A stretch of 47,239 bases of DNA from an uncultured Verrucomicrobia subdivision 3 bacterium (GCA_903820285.1 CAIJGS010000188.1:1-47239); one strand, 5' to 3'; shown: positions 8,061 to 16,020, counted from the stretch's first letter. Numbers and translations are program-made. The notes: generated by a model not told the origin, from the sequence alone.

Positions 8061-8357
8061 ATGACACTTCCATCCATGAAGGCGCCGACGGAAATCCTGT
8101 TGTGCCTGGCCGGTTTATATCTGGGCCTCGGCCTGGCGTTCGCCATCCCCTTCGTGCTGGTGGGAGTGCAACGGATTGATCCCCACGCCCGGCACGCCTC
8201 GTGGGGATTCCGGTTGCTGATCCTGCCTGGAACCATGGCGCTGTGGCCGCTGTTAATGTGGCGCTGGGTCAAAGGCATGTCCACGCCCCCCGAGGAAAGC
8301 AACGCACACCGTCCACCGGCCCGGCCCGGAGCCGCGAAAACATCTTTGCACCCATGA
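8061..8357 (+). CDS. Small two-helix membrane protein
   Basis: The 98-residue protein has two hydrophobic segments, roughly residues 10-35 (LLCLAGLYLGLGLAFAIPFVLVG) and 50-67 (LLILPGTMALWPLLMW), and a polar C-terminal tail. No family was recognised. It is the first gene of a tightly coupled operon. Its TGA overlaps the ATG of the next gene (ATGA), so translation is probably coupled. Given the downstream ferric-reductase/Rieske protein, it may be an accessory subunit of the same membrane redox complex (inference). A second in-frame ATG at 8076 is an alternative start. Confidence 0.7.
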   Translation: MTLPSMKAPTEILLCLAGLYLGLGLAFAIPFVLVGVQRIDPHARHASWGFRLLILPGTMALWPLLMWRWVKGMSTPPEESNAHRPPARPGAAKTSLHP

Positions 8358-8845
8358 TCCAGCCACTGCGCCAACGTCATCGGCAGGTTTTTATGCTGCT
8401 CGGCATTACGCTGCCGGCGGTATTGATCGTCGGATTCGCCACTCACCCGACGGTGCCGGTGGCCACCCCCTTGCCGCCCGCTCTGGCGGAGGCCGCCCCG
8501 GCCTTGGCCACCGTGGTGTGGCAGCGGGACGGACTGTTCGCCAAAGCACCTGTGCAAGTCCGCTTGCTGCGTAACCCGGGTGAACCCGGGGGATTCGCGC
8601 TGAATCTGACGGGTACCAGGGATTTCCTAAAACCAGACTTGTTGGTGTACTGGGTTTCCGGCCAACCGGAAATCACCGATACGCTGCCCGGCGACGCGCG
8701 GTTGCTGGGAGCTTTCAGCACTGGTGCCCTACCGTTGCCAGACGAGGCGGTGCGCGGCACCGGCGTGCTGGTGCTTTATAGTCTGGCGGATAATGAGATG
8801 GTGGCTGTTTCCCGGCCGGTTCAACTCAACGATTCCACCCGCTAA
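8354..8845 (+). CDS. Membrane-anchored periplasmic protein of unknown function
   Basis: The ORF track begins at 8201, but the ATG at 8354, overlapping the previous stop codon, gives a sensible 163-residue protein. It has one N-terminal hydrophobic segment (VFMLLGITLPAVLIVGFA) and a beta-rich exported domain with KAPVQVRLL and LLVYWVSGQP. No family was recognised. Position between a small membrane protein and the Rieske fusion suggests a role in the same extracytoplasmic redox system (inference). Confidence 0.75.
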   Translation: MIQPLRQRHRQVFMLLGITLPAVLIVGFATHPTVPVATPLPPALAEAAPALATVVWQRDGLFAKAPVQVRLLRNPGEPGGFALNLTGTRDFLKPDLLVYWVSGQPEITDTLPGDARLLGAFSTGALPLPDEAVRGTGVLVLYSLADNEMVAVSRPVQLNDSTR

Positions 8846-8850
8846 ACTGC

Positions 8851-9891
8851 ATGAGCATCCAATTCCAGGCAGTACAATGGAACCGGCAAAAACGCATCTA
8901 TGATAGCGTGCTCGTAGGCAGCGTGGCCACGTACCTGCTGGTTTTCGGGCTGGTGACTGAATGGCTCTTTCCGTACGTCACCGAAGAAATCTTGCTGATG
9001 CGGGCCTTTGGCACGTGCGCGTTTCTGCTGTTGCACGTCATTCTTTGTCTGGGGCCGCTGTGCCGGTTGAATCCCCAATTTCTGCCGCTCCTTTATAACC
9101 GCCGCCATGCCGGCGTTACCCTGTTCCTGCTGGCACTGATTCATGCCGCGCTCGTGGTAACCACTTATCATGCCGGGGGGAATGCAAATCCGATTCTGAG
9201 CATATTTACCGCCGGCAAGTTTGGCGGCACGGCGGGGTCGGTGCCGTTTCAGACATTTGGTTTCATGGCGTTGGTCATTTTATTTCTGATGGCCGCCACG
9301 AGCCATGATTTCTGGCTGACGAATTTGACGGCGCCGGTGTGGAAGGCCCTGCACATGCTCGTCTATGCCGCCTACGCGCTGCTAATCCTGCATGTGGCTT
9401 TTGGTGTGCTCCAGGCGGAAACCAGCCTGGTTTACGCGGCCGCTGTGTCGGTTGGGTTGGTGACGGTGCTGGGTTTGCATCTCGTCGCCGCCCGCCGGGA
9501 GCATAAGTTGGATGCGGCGGCTATACCGGCGAACGAAGCCGACGGTTACGTGGACGCCGGCCCGGTGGCGGATATTCCTGAAAACCGGGCGCGGATCGTC
9601 TCCCTTGCCGGGGAACGGGTGGCGATTTTCAAGTATGATGGAAAAATCTCCGCCATCTCAAATGTGTGCCAGCATCAAAATGGGCCGCTCGGCGAGGGGA
9701 AAATCGTCGACGGCTGTATCACCTGCCCCTGGCACGGCTATCAGTACCGGCCGGAAACGGGTGCCTCGCCGCCGCCATTTGTTGAACGGGTGCCAACCTT
9801 TAATGTGCGCATCAAAAATGGCCGGGTTTGGGTGCATTCCCGGCCCAACCCGCCGGGAACGAAAACGGAACCCGCCCTCATTGAACCATGA
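8851..9891 (+). CDS. Ferric-reductase-like heme membrane domain fused to a Rieske [2Fe-2S] domain
   Basis: The 346-residue protein has about six membrane segments over residues 20-215, with histidines in FLLLHVILCLG, RRHAGVTLF, LIHAALVV, KALHMLVYAAY and LILHVAFG that could ligate two b-type hemes, as in ferric reductase/MsrQ-like proteins. Residues about 235-330 form a Rieske domain with both ligand boxes, CQHQNGPLGEG and CPWHGYQY; here the first box is C-x-H, as required. Electrons could pass between heme and the 2Fe-2S centre. It starts 5 bp after the preceding gene and its TGA overlaps the next ATG. Partner and substrate are unknown. Confidence 0.88.
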   Translation: MSIQFQAVQWNRQKRIYDSVLVGSVATYLLVFGLVTEWLFPYVTEEILLMRAFGTCAFLLLHVILCLGPLCRLNPQFLPLLYNRRHAGVTLFLLALIHAALVVTTYHAGGNANPILSIFTAGKFGGTAGSVPFQTFGFMALVILFLMAATSHDFWLTNLTAPVWKALHMLVYAAYALLILHVAFGVLQAETSLVYAAAVSVGLVTVLGLHLVAARREHKLDAAAIPANEADGYVDAGPVADIPENRARIVSLAGERVAIFKYDGKISAISNVCQHQNGPLGEGKIVDGCITCPWHGYQYRPETGASPPPFVERVPTFNVRIKNGRVWVHSRPNPPGTKTEPALIEP

Positions 9892-10658
9892 AGGATGACT
9901 TCTACATCGGCTGGCAACCCAAGGCCCAACCCGGCATCGGCCGGATAATACGGCGCGCGGTGGCGATTCTGCTGCTGGCGGCGATGCTGGTGCCGGCGGT
10001 GCTGGCGGTTTCGCAACGGCTCATCGGCGCCGGGGTTTTTGAATGGGGCACGTTGAAAACGTTCACCGGCATTTTGCAGGCCAAGCCCTATCCCTGCCTG
10101 CTGGTGCCCCGGCCGGGGCAGTCCGGTCCCCTCCCGGCCTATTCGGCATATTACCTGGTCGCCCCCTGGAAGTTCGGTTTACGGCCGGATCAAGTTGCCG
10201 CGTTTGACGGCCGGCCGGTTACCCTCAAAGGCACGCTGATCTTTCGCGAAAATCAGACCATGATTGAAGCGTTGCCGGACTCCATCCACGCCGGTAAATC
10301 GGCGACCAATCGCATGGCAGAGCTACCGGCGGCCATCTCGCTGGGGCGGCAAACCTTGACCGGCGAGATTGTGGACAGCAAATGTTTTCTGGGTGTCATG
10401 AATCCGGGGCAACTCGCACCGCATCGCGCCTGCGCCATCCGTTGCATCAGTGGCGGTATTCCGCCGGTGCTGCTGGTGCGGCCAGCCCAGGGAACACCGT
10501 TGTATTTCTTGCTGGTTTCAGCGGAGGGCAAACCGGTGAATTCCCAAGTGCTGGATCTCGTGGCCGAACCGGTGCAAGTGACCGGTGAAGTGGAGCGGCA
10601 AGGTGAGTTGCTGATCCTGCACGCCGACCCGGCAACCTATCGCCGGGTGCCATTATGA
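9888..10658 (+). CDS. Membrane-anchored protein with Cys/His-rich C-terminal domain
   Basis: The 256-residue protein has one N-terminal membrane anchor (AVAILLLAAMLVPAVLAV). Two similar beta-rich segments follow: TFTGILQAKPYPCLLV (about 47-62) and LTGEIVDSKCFLGVM (about 152-166). The second continues into HRACAIRCISGG, whose Cys/His pattern suggests a metal or cofactor site on the outer face of the membrane. No named family was recalled with confidence. The start overlaps the stop of the Rieske fusion (ATGA), so the two should be produced together. Its gene ends 16 bp from the convergent DUF2652 gene. Confidence 0.72.
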   Translation: MKDDFYIGWQPKAQPGIGRIIRRAVAILLLAAMLVPAVLAVSQRLIGAGVFEWGTLKTFTGILQAKPYPCLLVPRPGQSGPLPAYSAYYLVAPWKFGLRPDQVAAFDGRPVTLKGTLIFRENQTMIEALPDSIHAGKSATNRMAELPAAISLGRQTLTGEIVDSKCFLGVMNPGQLAPHRACAIRCISGGIPPVLLVRPAQGTPLYFLLVSAEGKPVNSQVLDLVAEPVQVTGEVERQGELLILHADPATYRRVPL

Positions 10659-10674
10659 TAATCTGAAATTCCGC

Positions 10675-11598
10675 CTACGATTTGCGGCAGCAGGTACCGT
10701 CCGCCTTATGAACGTGTCCCGGGGCGGCGGGTGAAACCGGTGATGGCGTTTTGAGCGCGTGCAGGGATACAAAGATCACGCCCACCGGAAGGAATAGTGG
10801 TGTCAATACGACCGTCAGCACGCCAAATGCGATCCGCCCCAAGATGCCGGTCCCGGTTTCAACGTTCTGAAACGGCCCGGCCCGGCGCGTCAAAGGGGCA
10901 AACCATAGCTTGGTGTATAGCCACCAGGACTGGCCAAACCGCTGGCCAAAACCATCCCGTTCTGGCTGCTGAGGTTTGGTGGCCTCGCCGCCGGGCAGAT
11001 ACACCAGCGTGTTGACACGGCCAATGTCGGCGTAGGTCTCGGCACTTTCGACAAGTGAGATGGCTTCGGAAAATATCAAGTCGGCCCGCGCCGCCTCGGT
11101 GAGCAGCAGATATTGGCCGGCCTTGACGGAATTCTTCAGCAGGCGATGGACAATGATGACATCCACTCCGGCAAGTTCCACAAAGTTTAGCACCCGGTGA
11201 AACAGAGCCTCGCCGCTGTGCACAATCACCTTGAGTTGAAGGGTCTCGATGTGGGTGCAGGCCTGGCAGTTGCAGGTGGTGGAACGGCCCAACTCGCCCA
11301 ACTTCTGACGAAACTGGTAAAAGAAGGCGAGCAACTGTTCCCCAATGAGGCCGCGGCTTTCCGCCCAGTCTCGCGGGCCATTTTGCTTCCGGCAATACAG
11401 AAAAATAGCGTCCCCCTCCAGCTTGGCCACTTCCAGTGGCAGCTCAATCTGCCGGACAATGGCGTGGATCAATTCCGTGATAATCGTCTGGCTGTGGGCG
11501 AGGGTTTTGACGTTGGCTGTCATGTAGCGCGTATAGCCGCTGATGTCAGCAATAATCAGCAACACGGGTTCGGGGGCGTCGGCGGGACGAGGGTTCAT
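10675..11598 (-). CDS. DUF2652 protein with class III cyclase-like N-terminus
   Basis: The 307-residue protein begins VLLIIADISGYTRYM (residues 12-26) and continues with AKLEGDAIFLYC. These correspond to the metal-binding aspartate and KxxGDA regions of class III nucleotide cyclases and to the DUF2652 family. Whether it is catalytic is unknown. A CNCQACTH segment could bind metal. Near the C-terminus a hydrophobic segment (FGVLTVVLTPLFLPVGVIFVSL) indicates membrane attachment, and the tail ends in HVHKADGTCCRKS. It is transcribed away from the DUF1223 gene, each with its own ECF-type promoter. Confidence 0.8.
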   Translation of the reverse strand: MNPRPADAPEPVLLIIADISGYTRYMTANVKTLAHSQTIITELIHAIVRQIELPLEVAKLEGDAIFLYCRKQNGPRDWAESRGLIGEQLLAFFYQFRQKLGELGRSTTCNCQACTHIETLQLKVIVHSGEALFHRVLNFVELAGVDVIIVHRLLKNSVKAGQYLLLTEAARADLIFSEAISLVESAETYADIGRVNTLVYLPGGEATKPQQPERDGFGQRFGQSWWLYTKLWFAPLTRRAGPFQNVETGTGILGRIAFGVLTVVLTPLFLPVGVIFVSLHALKTPSPVSPAAPGHVHKADGTCCRKS

Positions 11599-11626
11599 GG
11601 TTTAATAAATTTGAAAGCCAACTGTA

Positions 11627-11653
11627 TGTCGAAGCGGATGGGCATTCCTTACA
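11627..11653 (-). promoter_or_regulatory. Predicted ECF sigma promoter for the DUF2652 gene
   Basis: Minus strand: TGTAAGG (11653-11647), 15 bases, CGACA (11631-11627). The predicted start is about 22 nt before the ATG at 11598. Its -35 lies 21 bp from the -35 of the divergent DUF1223 promoter. Confidence 0.78.
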
Positions 11654-11674
11654 ACGAGAAATTGCCGGTTCGGT

Positions 11675-11701
11675 TGTAAGTTTTTGCGCCGGCCTGCGAC
11701 C
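11675..11701 (+). promoter_or_regulatory. Predicted ECF sigma promoter for the DUF1223 gene (leaderless mRNA)
   Basis: TGTAAGT (11675-11681), 15 bases, CGACC (11697-11701). Only 7 bases separate the -10 motif from the ATG at 11709, so the transcript should begin at or next to the start codon. There is no room for a Shine-Dalgarno sequence. Confidence 0.78.
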
Positions 11702-11708
11702 CACCGTT

Positions 11709-12500
11709 ATGAATACAAATTTTACCACCCGCTGGCACCAAATCGTCTCTTCCCTGGTCTTGACCGGAGCGCTGGTGGCAAACGCCCAAGCGACGGCCCG
11801 GCATTTTCAGAGCGGTATCAAGCCGGTGCCACTGCTGGAACTATACACATCGGAAGGCTGCAGCAGTTGTCCGTCGGCGGAGGAATGGCTGGGGCGACTG
11901 AAAGATTCGCCGGGCCTGTGGCGGGATTTTTCGCCGCTGGCGCTGCACGTCCATTATTGGGATTCGCCGGTCTGGCGGGATCATTGGTCGGCGCCGGAAT
12001 ACACGGAGCGCCAGCGCAGTTACGCGGAGGCGTGGCACGCCGACAACATCTACACGCCCTGTTTCGTGTTGCAGGGCCAGGAATGGCGCGGCTGGTTTAT
12101 GCACCACGGCGTGCCGGCATCGGCCGGGGAAGACATCGGGGTGCTGGCGGTGAACTCCACCAACGCCCTGCTCTGGAAGGCGACCTTTGTGCCGGCCATG
12201 CCGGCCGACCGGCGGTATGAAATCCACGCCGCGCTGCTGGCCGGTGGATTGGACACCGATGTATTGGGCGGAGAAAATGACGGCCGCCGCTTGCATCATG
12301 AATTTGTGGTGCTGGACCTGATCCAGATCGGGCTGGGCGATTACCATGGCGTGGCGCAGGGCAAATTTATTTTGGATCCCCGGCGATTTCCGCCTGAAAA
12401 ATCGCTGGCCCTGACGGTTTGGGTGACCGTGGCAGGGGAAATGACGCCGCTCCAATCGACCGGCGGCTGGCTCACACCACCGGTCCCGCCGGTGAAATAA
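11709..12500 (+). CDS. DUF1223 family thioredoxin-fold exported protein
   Basis: The 263-residue protein has an N-terminal signal-like segment ending in VANAQA (about residues 20-28). The motif LELYTSEGCSSCPSAEEWL (about 43-61) carries the CxxC of the DUF1223 family, which has a thioredoxin-like fold and acts outside the cytoplasm. LHVHYWDSPVWRDHWS and YTPCFVLQGQEW are further family features. The biochemical role is unknown; disulfide or metal redox chemistry is likely. It is a monocistronic candidate with its own ECF-type promoter. Confidence 0.85.
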   Translation: MNTNFTTRWHQIVSSLVLTGALVANAQATARHFQSGIKPVPLLELYTSEGCSSCPSAEEWLGRLKDSPGLWRDFSPLALHVHYWDSPVWRDHWSAPEYTERQRSYAEAWHADNIYTPCFVLQGQEWRGWFMHHGVPASAGEDIGVLAVNSTNALLWKATFVPAMPADRRYEIHAALLAGGLDTDVLGGENDGRRLHHEFVVLDLIQIGLGDYHGVAQGKFILDPRRFPPEKSLALTVWVTVAGEMTPLQSTGGWLTPPVPPVK

Positions 12501-12507
12501 CAAACGC

Positions 12508-12534
12508 TGTAAGGTTCCCGCAACCCAACCGACT
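12508..12534 (+). promoter_or_regulatory. Predicted ECF sigma promoter for the YHS gene (near leaderless)
   Basis: TGTAAGG (12508-12514), 15 bases, CGACT (12530-12534). The ATG at 12543 is 8 bases downstream of the -10 motif, again predicting a leaderless or nearly leaderless mRNA. Confidence 0.78.
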
Positions 12535-12542
12535 CAATCATC

Positions 12543-12995
12543 ATGAAGAAATTAATTCTTTCCCTCGTGCTGGCCGGACTGGCGCTGCCCGCGTTCGCGC
12601 AAAGCAAAACCCTGCTCAACCTCGACAAGTCAGGCGTGGCCATCCAAGGCTATGATCCCGTGGCCTTTTTCACCGACCACCAGCCGGTGAAGGGCAAGCC
12701 GGATTTCGTGGCGAAGCGGGATGGCGCGATTTATTACTTTGCGTCCAAGGAACATCGTTCACTATTTCTCAAGACGCCCGCGAACTATGAGCCTGCGTAT
12801 GGCGGCTATTGTGCGTACGGTGTTTCGCGCAATCGGCTGGTGGAGATAGACGTGGATGCCTTTCAGGTGGTGGATGGCCGGCTGTTGCTGCAATACAGCA
12901 AGGGCGTGCGTGCGGATTTCAATGAAGATATGAAAGGCAATCTCGCCAAGGCGGAAACCAACTGGCCGGGGCTAGTCATGAAAAAGGGTAAATAG
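12543..12995 (+). CDS. Exported YHS domain protein
   Basis: The 150-residue protein has a clear signal peptide, MKKLILSLVLAGLALPAFAQ, cleaved after AFA. The mature part contains GVAIQGYDPVAFFTDHQPVKG, then YYFASKEHRSLFLKTPANYEPAYGGYCAYGVS, the YHS pattern. YHS domains are associated with metal binding and redox or heavy-metal proteins. The protein should be periplasmic. The next ECF-type promoter begins 3 bp after its stop codon, so the gene is probably its own unit. Confidence 0.88.
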   Translation: MKKLILSLVLAGLALPAFAQSKTLLNLDKSGVAIQGYDPVAFFTDHQPVKGKPDFVAKRDGAIYYFASKEHRSLFLKTPANYEPAYGGYCAYGVSRNRLVEIDVDAFQVVDGRLLLQYSKGVRADFNEDMKGNLAKAETNWPGLVMKKGK

Positions 12996-12997
12996 TA

Positions 12998-13024
12998 TGT
13001 AAGGACTTCATCGTTCTCGCGACC
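12998..13024 (+). promoter_or_regulatory. Predicted ECF sigma promoter for the DinB gene cluster
   Basis: TGTAAGG (12998-13004), 15 bases, CGACC (13020-13024). The ATG used for the DinB gene (13040) is 15 bases downstream, so the leader is very short and shows no Shine-Dalgarno match. Confidence 0.78.
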
Positions 13025-13039
13025 CATGAACATCGAAAT

Positions 13040-13576
13040 ATGAGTTCCCCCATCCACAATGAACTGCTGGTCTCGGTCTTGGAAACGCTCACCCAAGGCG
13101 AGCTGCTGCTGGCGGAAATCAGCGACACCGATTACACGCGCAAACTGCCGGTGGCGTTCAATGCCTCCATTGGAGGCCATTACCGTCACTGTCTGGACCA
13201 TTTCCGCAGCCTGCTGGACGCGGCGGGCGCCGGGAATCTGAATTATGATCACCGGGAACGCGGCACCCTGGTGGAGAGCGATCGGTTTGCGGCGCTCAAC
13301 GCGACGCGCGAATTGCGCGCGGGCTATGAACAACTCAACCCCGCCATCCTGATGCGTTTCCTCGATGTCACCTGCAAAACCAGCTATGCCAGCTGCGGCT
13401 CGCAAGTCTCGCCCTCAACGGTGGGGCGCGAAATCATGTATTCCGTGGCCCATGCTGTGCATCATTATGCGTTGATCGGAGTCATGGCCGGGATCATGGA
13501 GTTGAAATTGCCGGCTGGATTTGGCGTGGCCCCGTCCACCTTGAAACATCAGCAGACCGCCGGCCAGACCGCCTGA
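13040..13576 (+). CDS. DinB-like four-helix metal-binding protein
   Basis: The 178-residue protein has the DinB/YfiT pattern, with histidines in GHYRHCLDHF (about residues 47-56) and AHAVHHYALIGV (about 138-149) that would form the metal site. Family members include low-molecular-weight thiol transferases and damage-induced proteins. There is no signal peptide, so it is cytoplasmic. It is followed closely by the DedA/ATP-grasp gene and probably co-transcribed with it from the ECF-type promoter just upstream. Confidence 0.82.
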   Translation: MSSPIHNELLVSVLETLTQGELLLAEISDTDYTRKLPVAFNASIGGHYRHCLDHFRSLLDAAGAGNLNYDHRERGTLVESDRFAALNATRELRAGYEQLNPAILMRFLDVTCKTSYASCGSQVSPSTVGREIMYSVAHAVHHYALIGVMAGIMELKLPAGFGVAPSTLKHQQTAGQTA

Positions 13577-13593
13577 TTTTTGGTGTTTTGTTT

Positions 13594-15246
13594 ATGACCC
13601 ACCTCATCTCATGGCCTATTCCGGCGATGGCCGAATGGATGCCGGTTTGGAAAATCACTGGTATTTTCCTGGCCACGTTTGTGCTGGAAGATGTGGCCAC
13701 GGTGGGCGCGGGGCTGTTGCTCACGGCGGGAGCCATTTCGTGGCCGACGGCGTTTGCGACCTGTTTTTTTGGCATATGGCTGGGCGATGCCGGTCTGTAT
13801 GGCCTGGCCCGCATGGGCGGGCGCACTTGGTTTGAACGCTCATCCTTCCGGAAACATGCCGCCCGGGTGGCCCGGTGTGAACAGTGGTTTGCGGAACGCG
13901 GGACGCTCATTTTGATTTTCAGCCGGTGCTTTCCCGGCACGCGGCTGCCCACCTATCTGGCGGCCGGATTTTTGCGGCTGGCATTGCCGCGCTTTCTGCT
14001 GGTAACGGGGCTGGCGGCGGCGGTATGGACCGGGTTGATTCTTGGATTGGCCCAGATTTTTGGCGCCCGGCTGGTTCCCTGGCTGGCCGCCGGCCAGCAC
14101 GGCGGATGGTGCCTGCTCGGCTTGAGCGGGGCGCTGTTGGCTTTGTTCCAGTTGAGCCGCAGGGTGTTTGGCGGGGTTGATTTTCAGCGGTTGGGCGCCC
14201 GGTTGGAACGGTGGCGGCATTGGGAATTCTGGCCGGCGTGGCTATTTTATCCGCCCGTGGCGCTGTATTGCCTTTGGCTGGCGATCAAGCACCGGAGTGT
14301 ATCCGTGCCCATGGCGGCGAACCCGGGAATTTTTTCCGGCGGCATGGTGGGTGAATCCAAAATCACCATGCTGGAGGAATTGTACGCAACCAGTCCGGGG
14401 TTTACGGCGGAAGCCGTCTTGATTCCAGCCGGGGAGCTGGCCACCCGCCGGCAAGCACTGGCAACGCTGCTGTCCCGGCCGGGATTTACGTATCCGTTTA
14501 TTCTTAAGCCGGATGTGGGCCAGCGCGGGGCCGGGGTAAAACTGATCCGCACGCCGGCGCAAGCCGATGACTATTTGCGCCAGACAAACACCCCGCTGGT
14601 GATGCAACGCTATGTGCCGGGACCTTGTGAAGCCGGGATTTTTTATTACCGTTTTCCAGGCGAAACGCGCGGCACGATCTTCTCCATCACGGAAAAAATC
14701 TTCCCGGTGGTTACGGGTGACGGCCAAAGCACCATCGGAGAACTGATTGTCCGCGATCCGCGCGCCCGGCTGATTGCCAGCGTCTATCTCAAACGGATGG
14801 CGGCGCGGCAAGATGAGGTGCTGCCCATGGGCGAGACATGCAAACTGGTGGAGGCGGGCAATCACGCCCAAGGCTGCATCTTTCGTGACGGCGGGCGGTT
14901 GCACACGCCGGAGTTGGCGGCGAGAATTGATGAGATTTCACAGAAGCTGGGCGGGTTTTTTATCGGGCGGTATGACCTCCGGTTTGCCACGGAGGCGGAT
15001 TTGCGCGCCGGGAAAAACTTTCAGATCATTGAATTGAACGGGGCGGCGGCGGAAGCGGCGAGCATTTATGACTCCCGTAATTCTCTCCGTTCGGCGTACC
15101 GGACGCTGTTCCAGCAATGGAGCCTGGTCTTTGCCATTGGCGCGGAAAACCGGCGGCGGGGTCATTCGCCGCTGCCCTTATTGGCGGTTTGGAAAGCCTG
15201 GCGCGCCTATAATCAAACCGCCGCGTCGTATCCGGACGCGGATTGA
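13594..15246 (+). CDS. DedA (VTT) membrane domain fused to an ATP-grasp domain
   Basis: The track uses a TTG at 13588; the ATG at 13594 (MTHLISWP) is preferred, giving 550 residues. The N-terminal 200 residues are a DedA/SNARE-associated membrane protein (TFVLEDVATVGAGLLL, FGIWLGDAGLYGLARMGG, FSRCFPGTRLPTYLAAGFL), a family linked to lipid scrambling and envelope integrity. After a linker, residues about 260-510 look like ATP-grasp: a glycine-rich loop in FILKPDVGQRGAGVKLI, VMQRYVPGP, and the metal-binding end FQIIELNGAAAEAASIYD. The fusion implies a peptide- or lipid-modifying ligase tethered to the inner membrane. Substrate unknown. It lies 17 bp after the DinB gene. Confidence 0.82.
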   Translation: MTHLISWPIPAMAEWMPVWKITGIFLATFVLEDVATVGAGLLLTAGAISWPTAFATCFFGIWLGDAGLYGLARMGGRTWFERSSFRKHAARVARCEQWFAERGTLILIFSRCFPGTRLPTYLAAGFLRLALPRFLLVTGLAAAVWTGLILGLAQIFGARLVPWLAAGQHGGWCLLGLSGALLALFQLSRRVFGGVDFQRLGARLERWRHWEFWPAWLFYPPVALYCLWLAIKHRSVSVPMAANPGIFSGGMVGESKITMLEELYATSPGFTAEAVLIPAGELATRRQALATLLSRPGFTYPFILKPDVGQRGAGVKLIRTPAQADDYLRQTNTPLVMQRYVPGPCEAGIFYYRFPGETRGTIFSITEKIFPVVTGDGQSTIGELIVRDPRARLIASVYLKRMAARQDEVLPMGETCKLVEAGNHAQGCIFRDGGRLHTPELAARIDEISQKLGGFFIGRYDLRFATEADLRAGKNFQIIELNGAAAEAASIYDSRNSLRSAYRTLFQQWSLVFAIGAENRRRGHSPLPLLAVWKAWRAYNQTAASYPDAD

Positions 15247-15249
15247 ATC

Positions 15250-16008
15250 ATGTGTACGGTCAGTTTCGTTCCCCGCAGGCGCGGCTATCTGCTCGCCATG
15301 AATCGCGACGAAAAACGGACGCGTCCCGCCGGTCTGCCGCCCCGCTTGCATGTTAAGAACGGGCGCGCGGTGCTGGGCCCGACCGAACCCGGCGGGGGCG
15401 CGTGGATCACGGTGAATGATGTTGGCGTGGCATTTGCCCTGATCAACTGGTATTCCGTGCCGACAACGGTGTCTTCCGGCCCGGTCAGTCGGGGCGTAGT
15501 GGTCAACGCCGTCATTGGCGCAATCGGATCTGGCGCGGCGGCGGAGAAGCTGGGGATCCTGCCGCTGAAACAAATCAATCCATTCCGCCTTATTGGTGTT
15601 TTTCCCGGCACCCGGGAAGTGGTGGAATGGCGTTGGAATCTGATCGAAATGGTTCAGCACGATCACCAGTGGCAGGCGCAACAATTCATCTCCTCCGGCC
15701 TGGATGAACCCATGGCGCAACGCGTGCGCAGTGAGACTTTTCAACGTGCGCAGCGGCAGGCCTCGGCCGGCACGTTGGCCTGGCTCCGGCGGCTGCATCG
15801 GTCGCATTCCCCGGCCTGCGGTCCATTCTCCACCTGCATGCATCGGCCGGATGCTGCCACGGTGAGCTACACTGAACTGGCTGTTTCCGGCAGCGAAGCC
15901 GGAATGCGGCACCGAAATGCCGCGCCCTGCGAATTGGCGATCCCGGCAGCCTTTCACACTTTGGCACTTCGGCATATGACGGCCGCCCCCGAGCCGGTTA
16001 TCACCTGA
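15250..16008 (+). CDS. NRDE (TANGO2-like) family protein
   Basis: The 252-residue protein starts MCTVSF, with the family-defining NRDE at residues 17-20 (LAMNRDEKRTR). Cys2 follows the initiator methionine directly, as in NTN hydrolase-like members. GGGAWITVNDVGVAFALINW is a second family block. TANGO2-like proteins have an unclear role, reported in heme or lipid metabolism. The gene begins 3 bp after the DedA/ATP-grasp stop, so it is probably the end of that operon. Confidence 0.82.
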   Translation: MCTVSFVPRRRGYLLAMNRDEKRTRPAGLPPRLHVKNGRAVLGPTEPGGGAWITVNDVGVAFALINWYSVPTTVSSGPVSRGVVVNAVIGAIGSGAAAEKLGILPLKQINPFRLIGVFPGTREVVEWRWNLIEMVQHDHQWQAQQFISSGLDEPMAQRVRSETFQRAQRQASAGTLAWLRRLHRSHSPACGPFSTCMHRPDAATVSYTELAVSGSEAGMRHRNAAPCELAIPAAFHTLALRHMTAAPEPVIT

Positions 16009-16020
16009 CCTCGCAACGCC

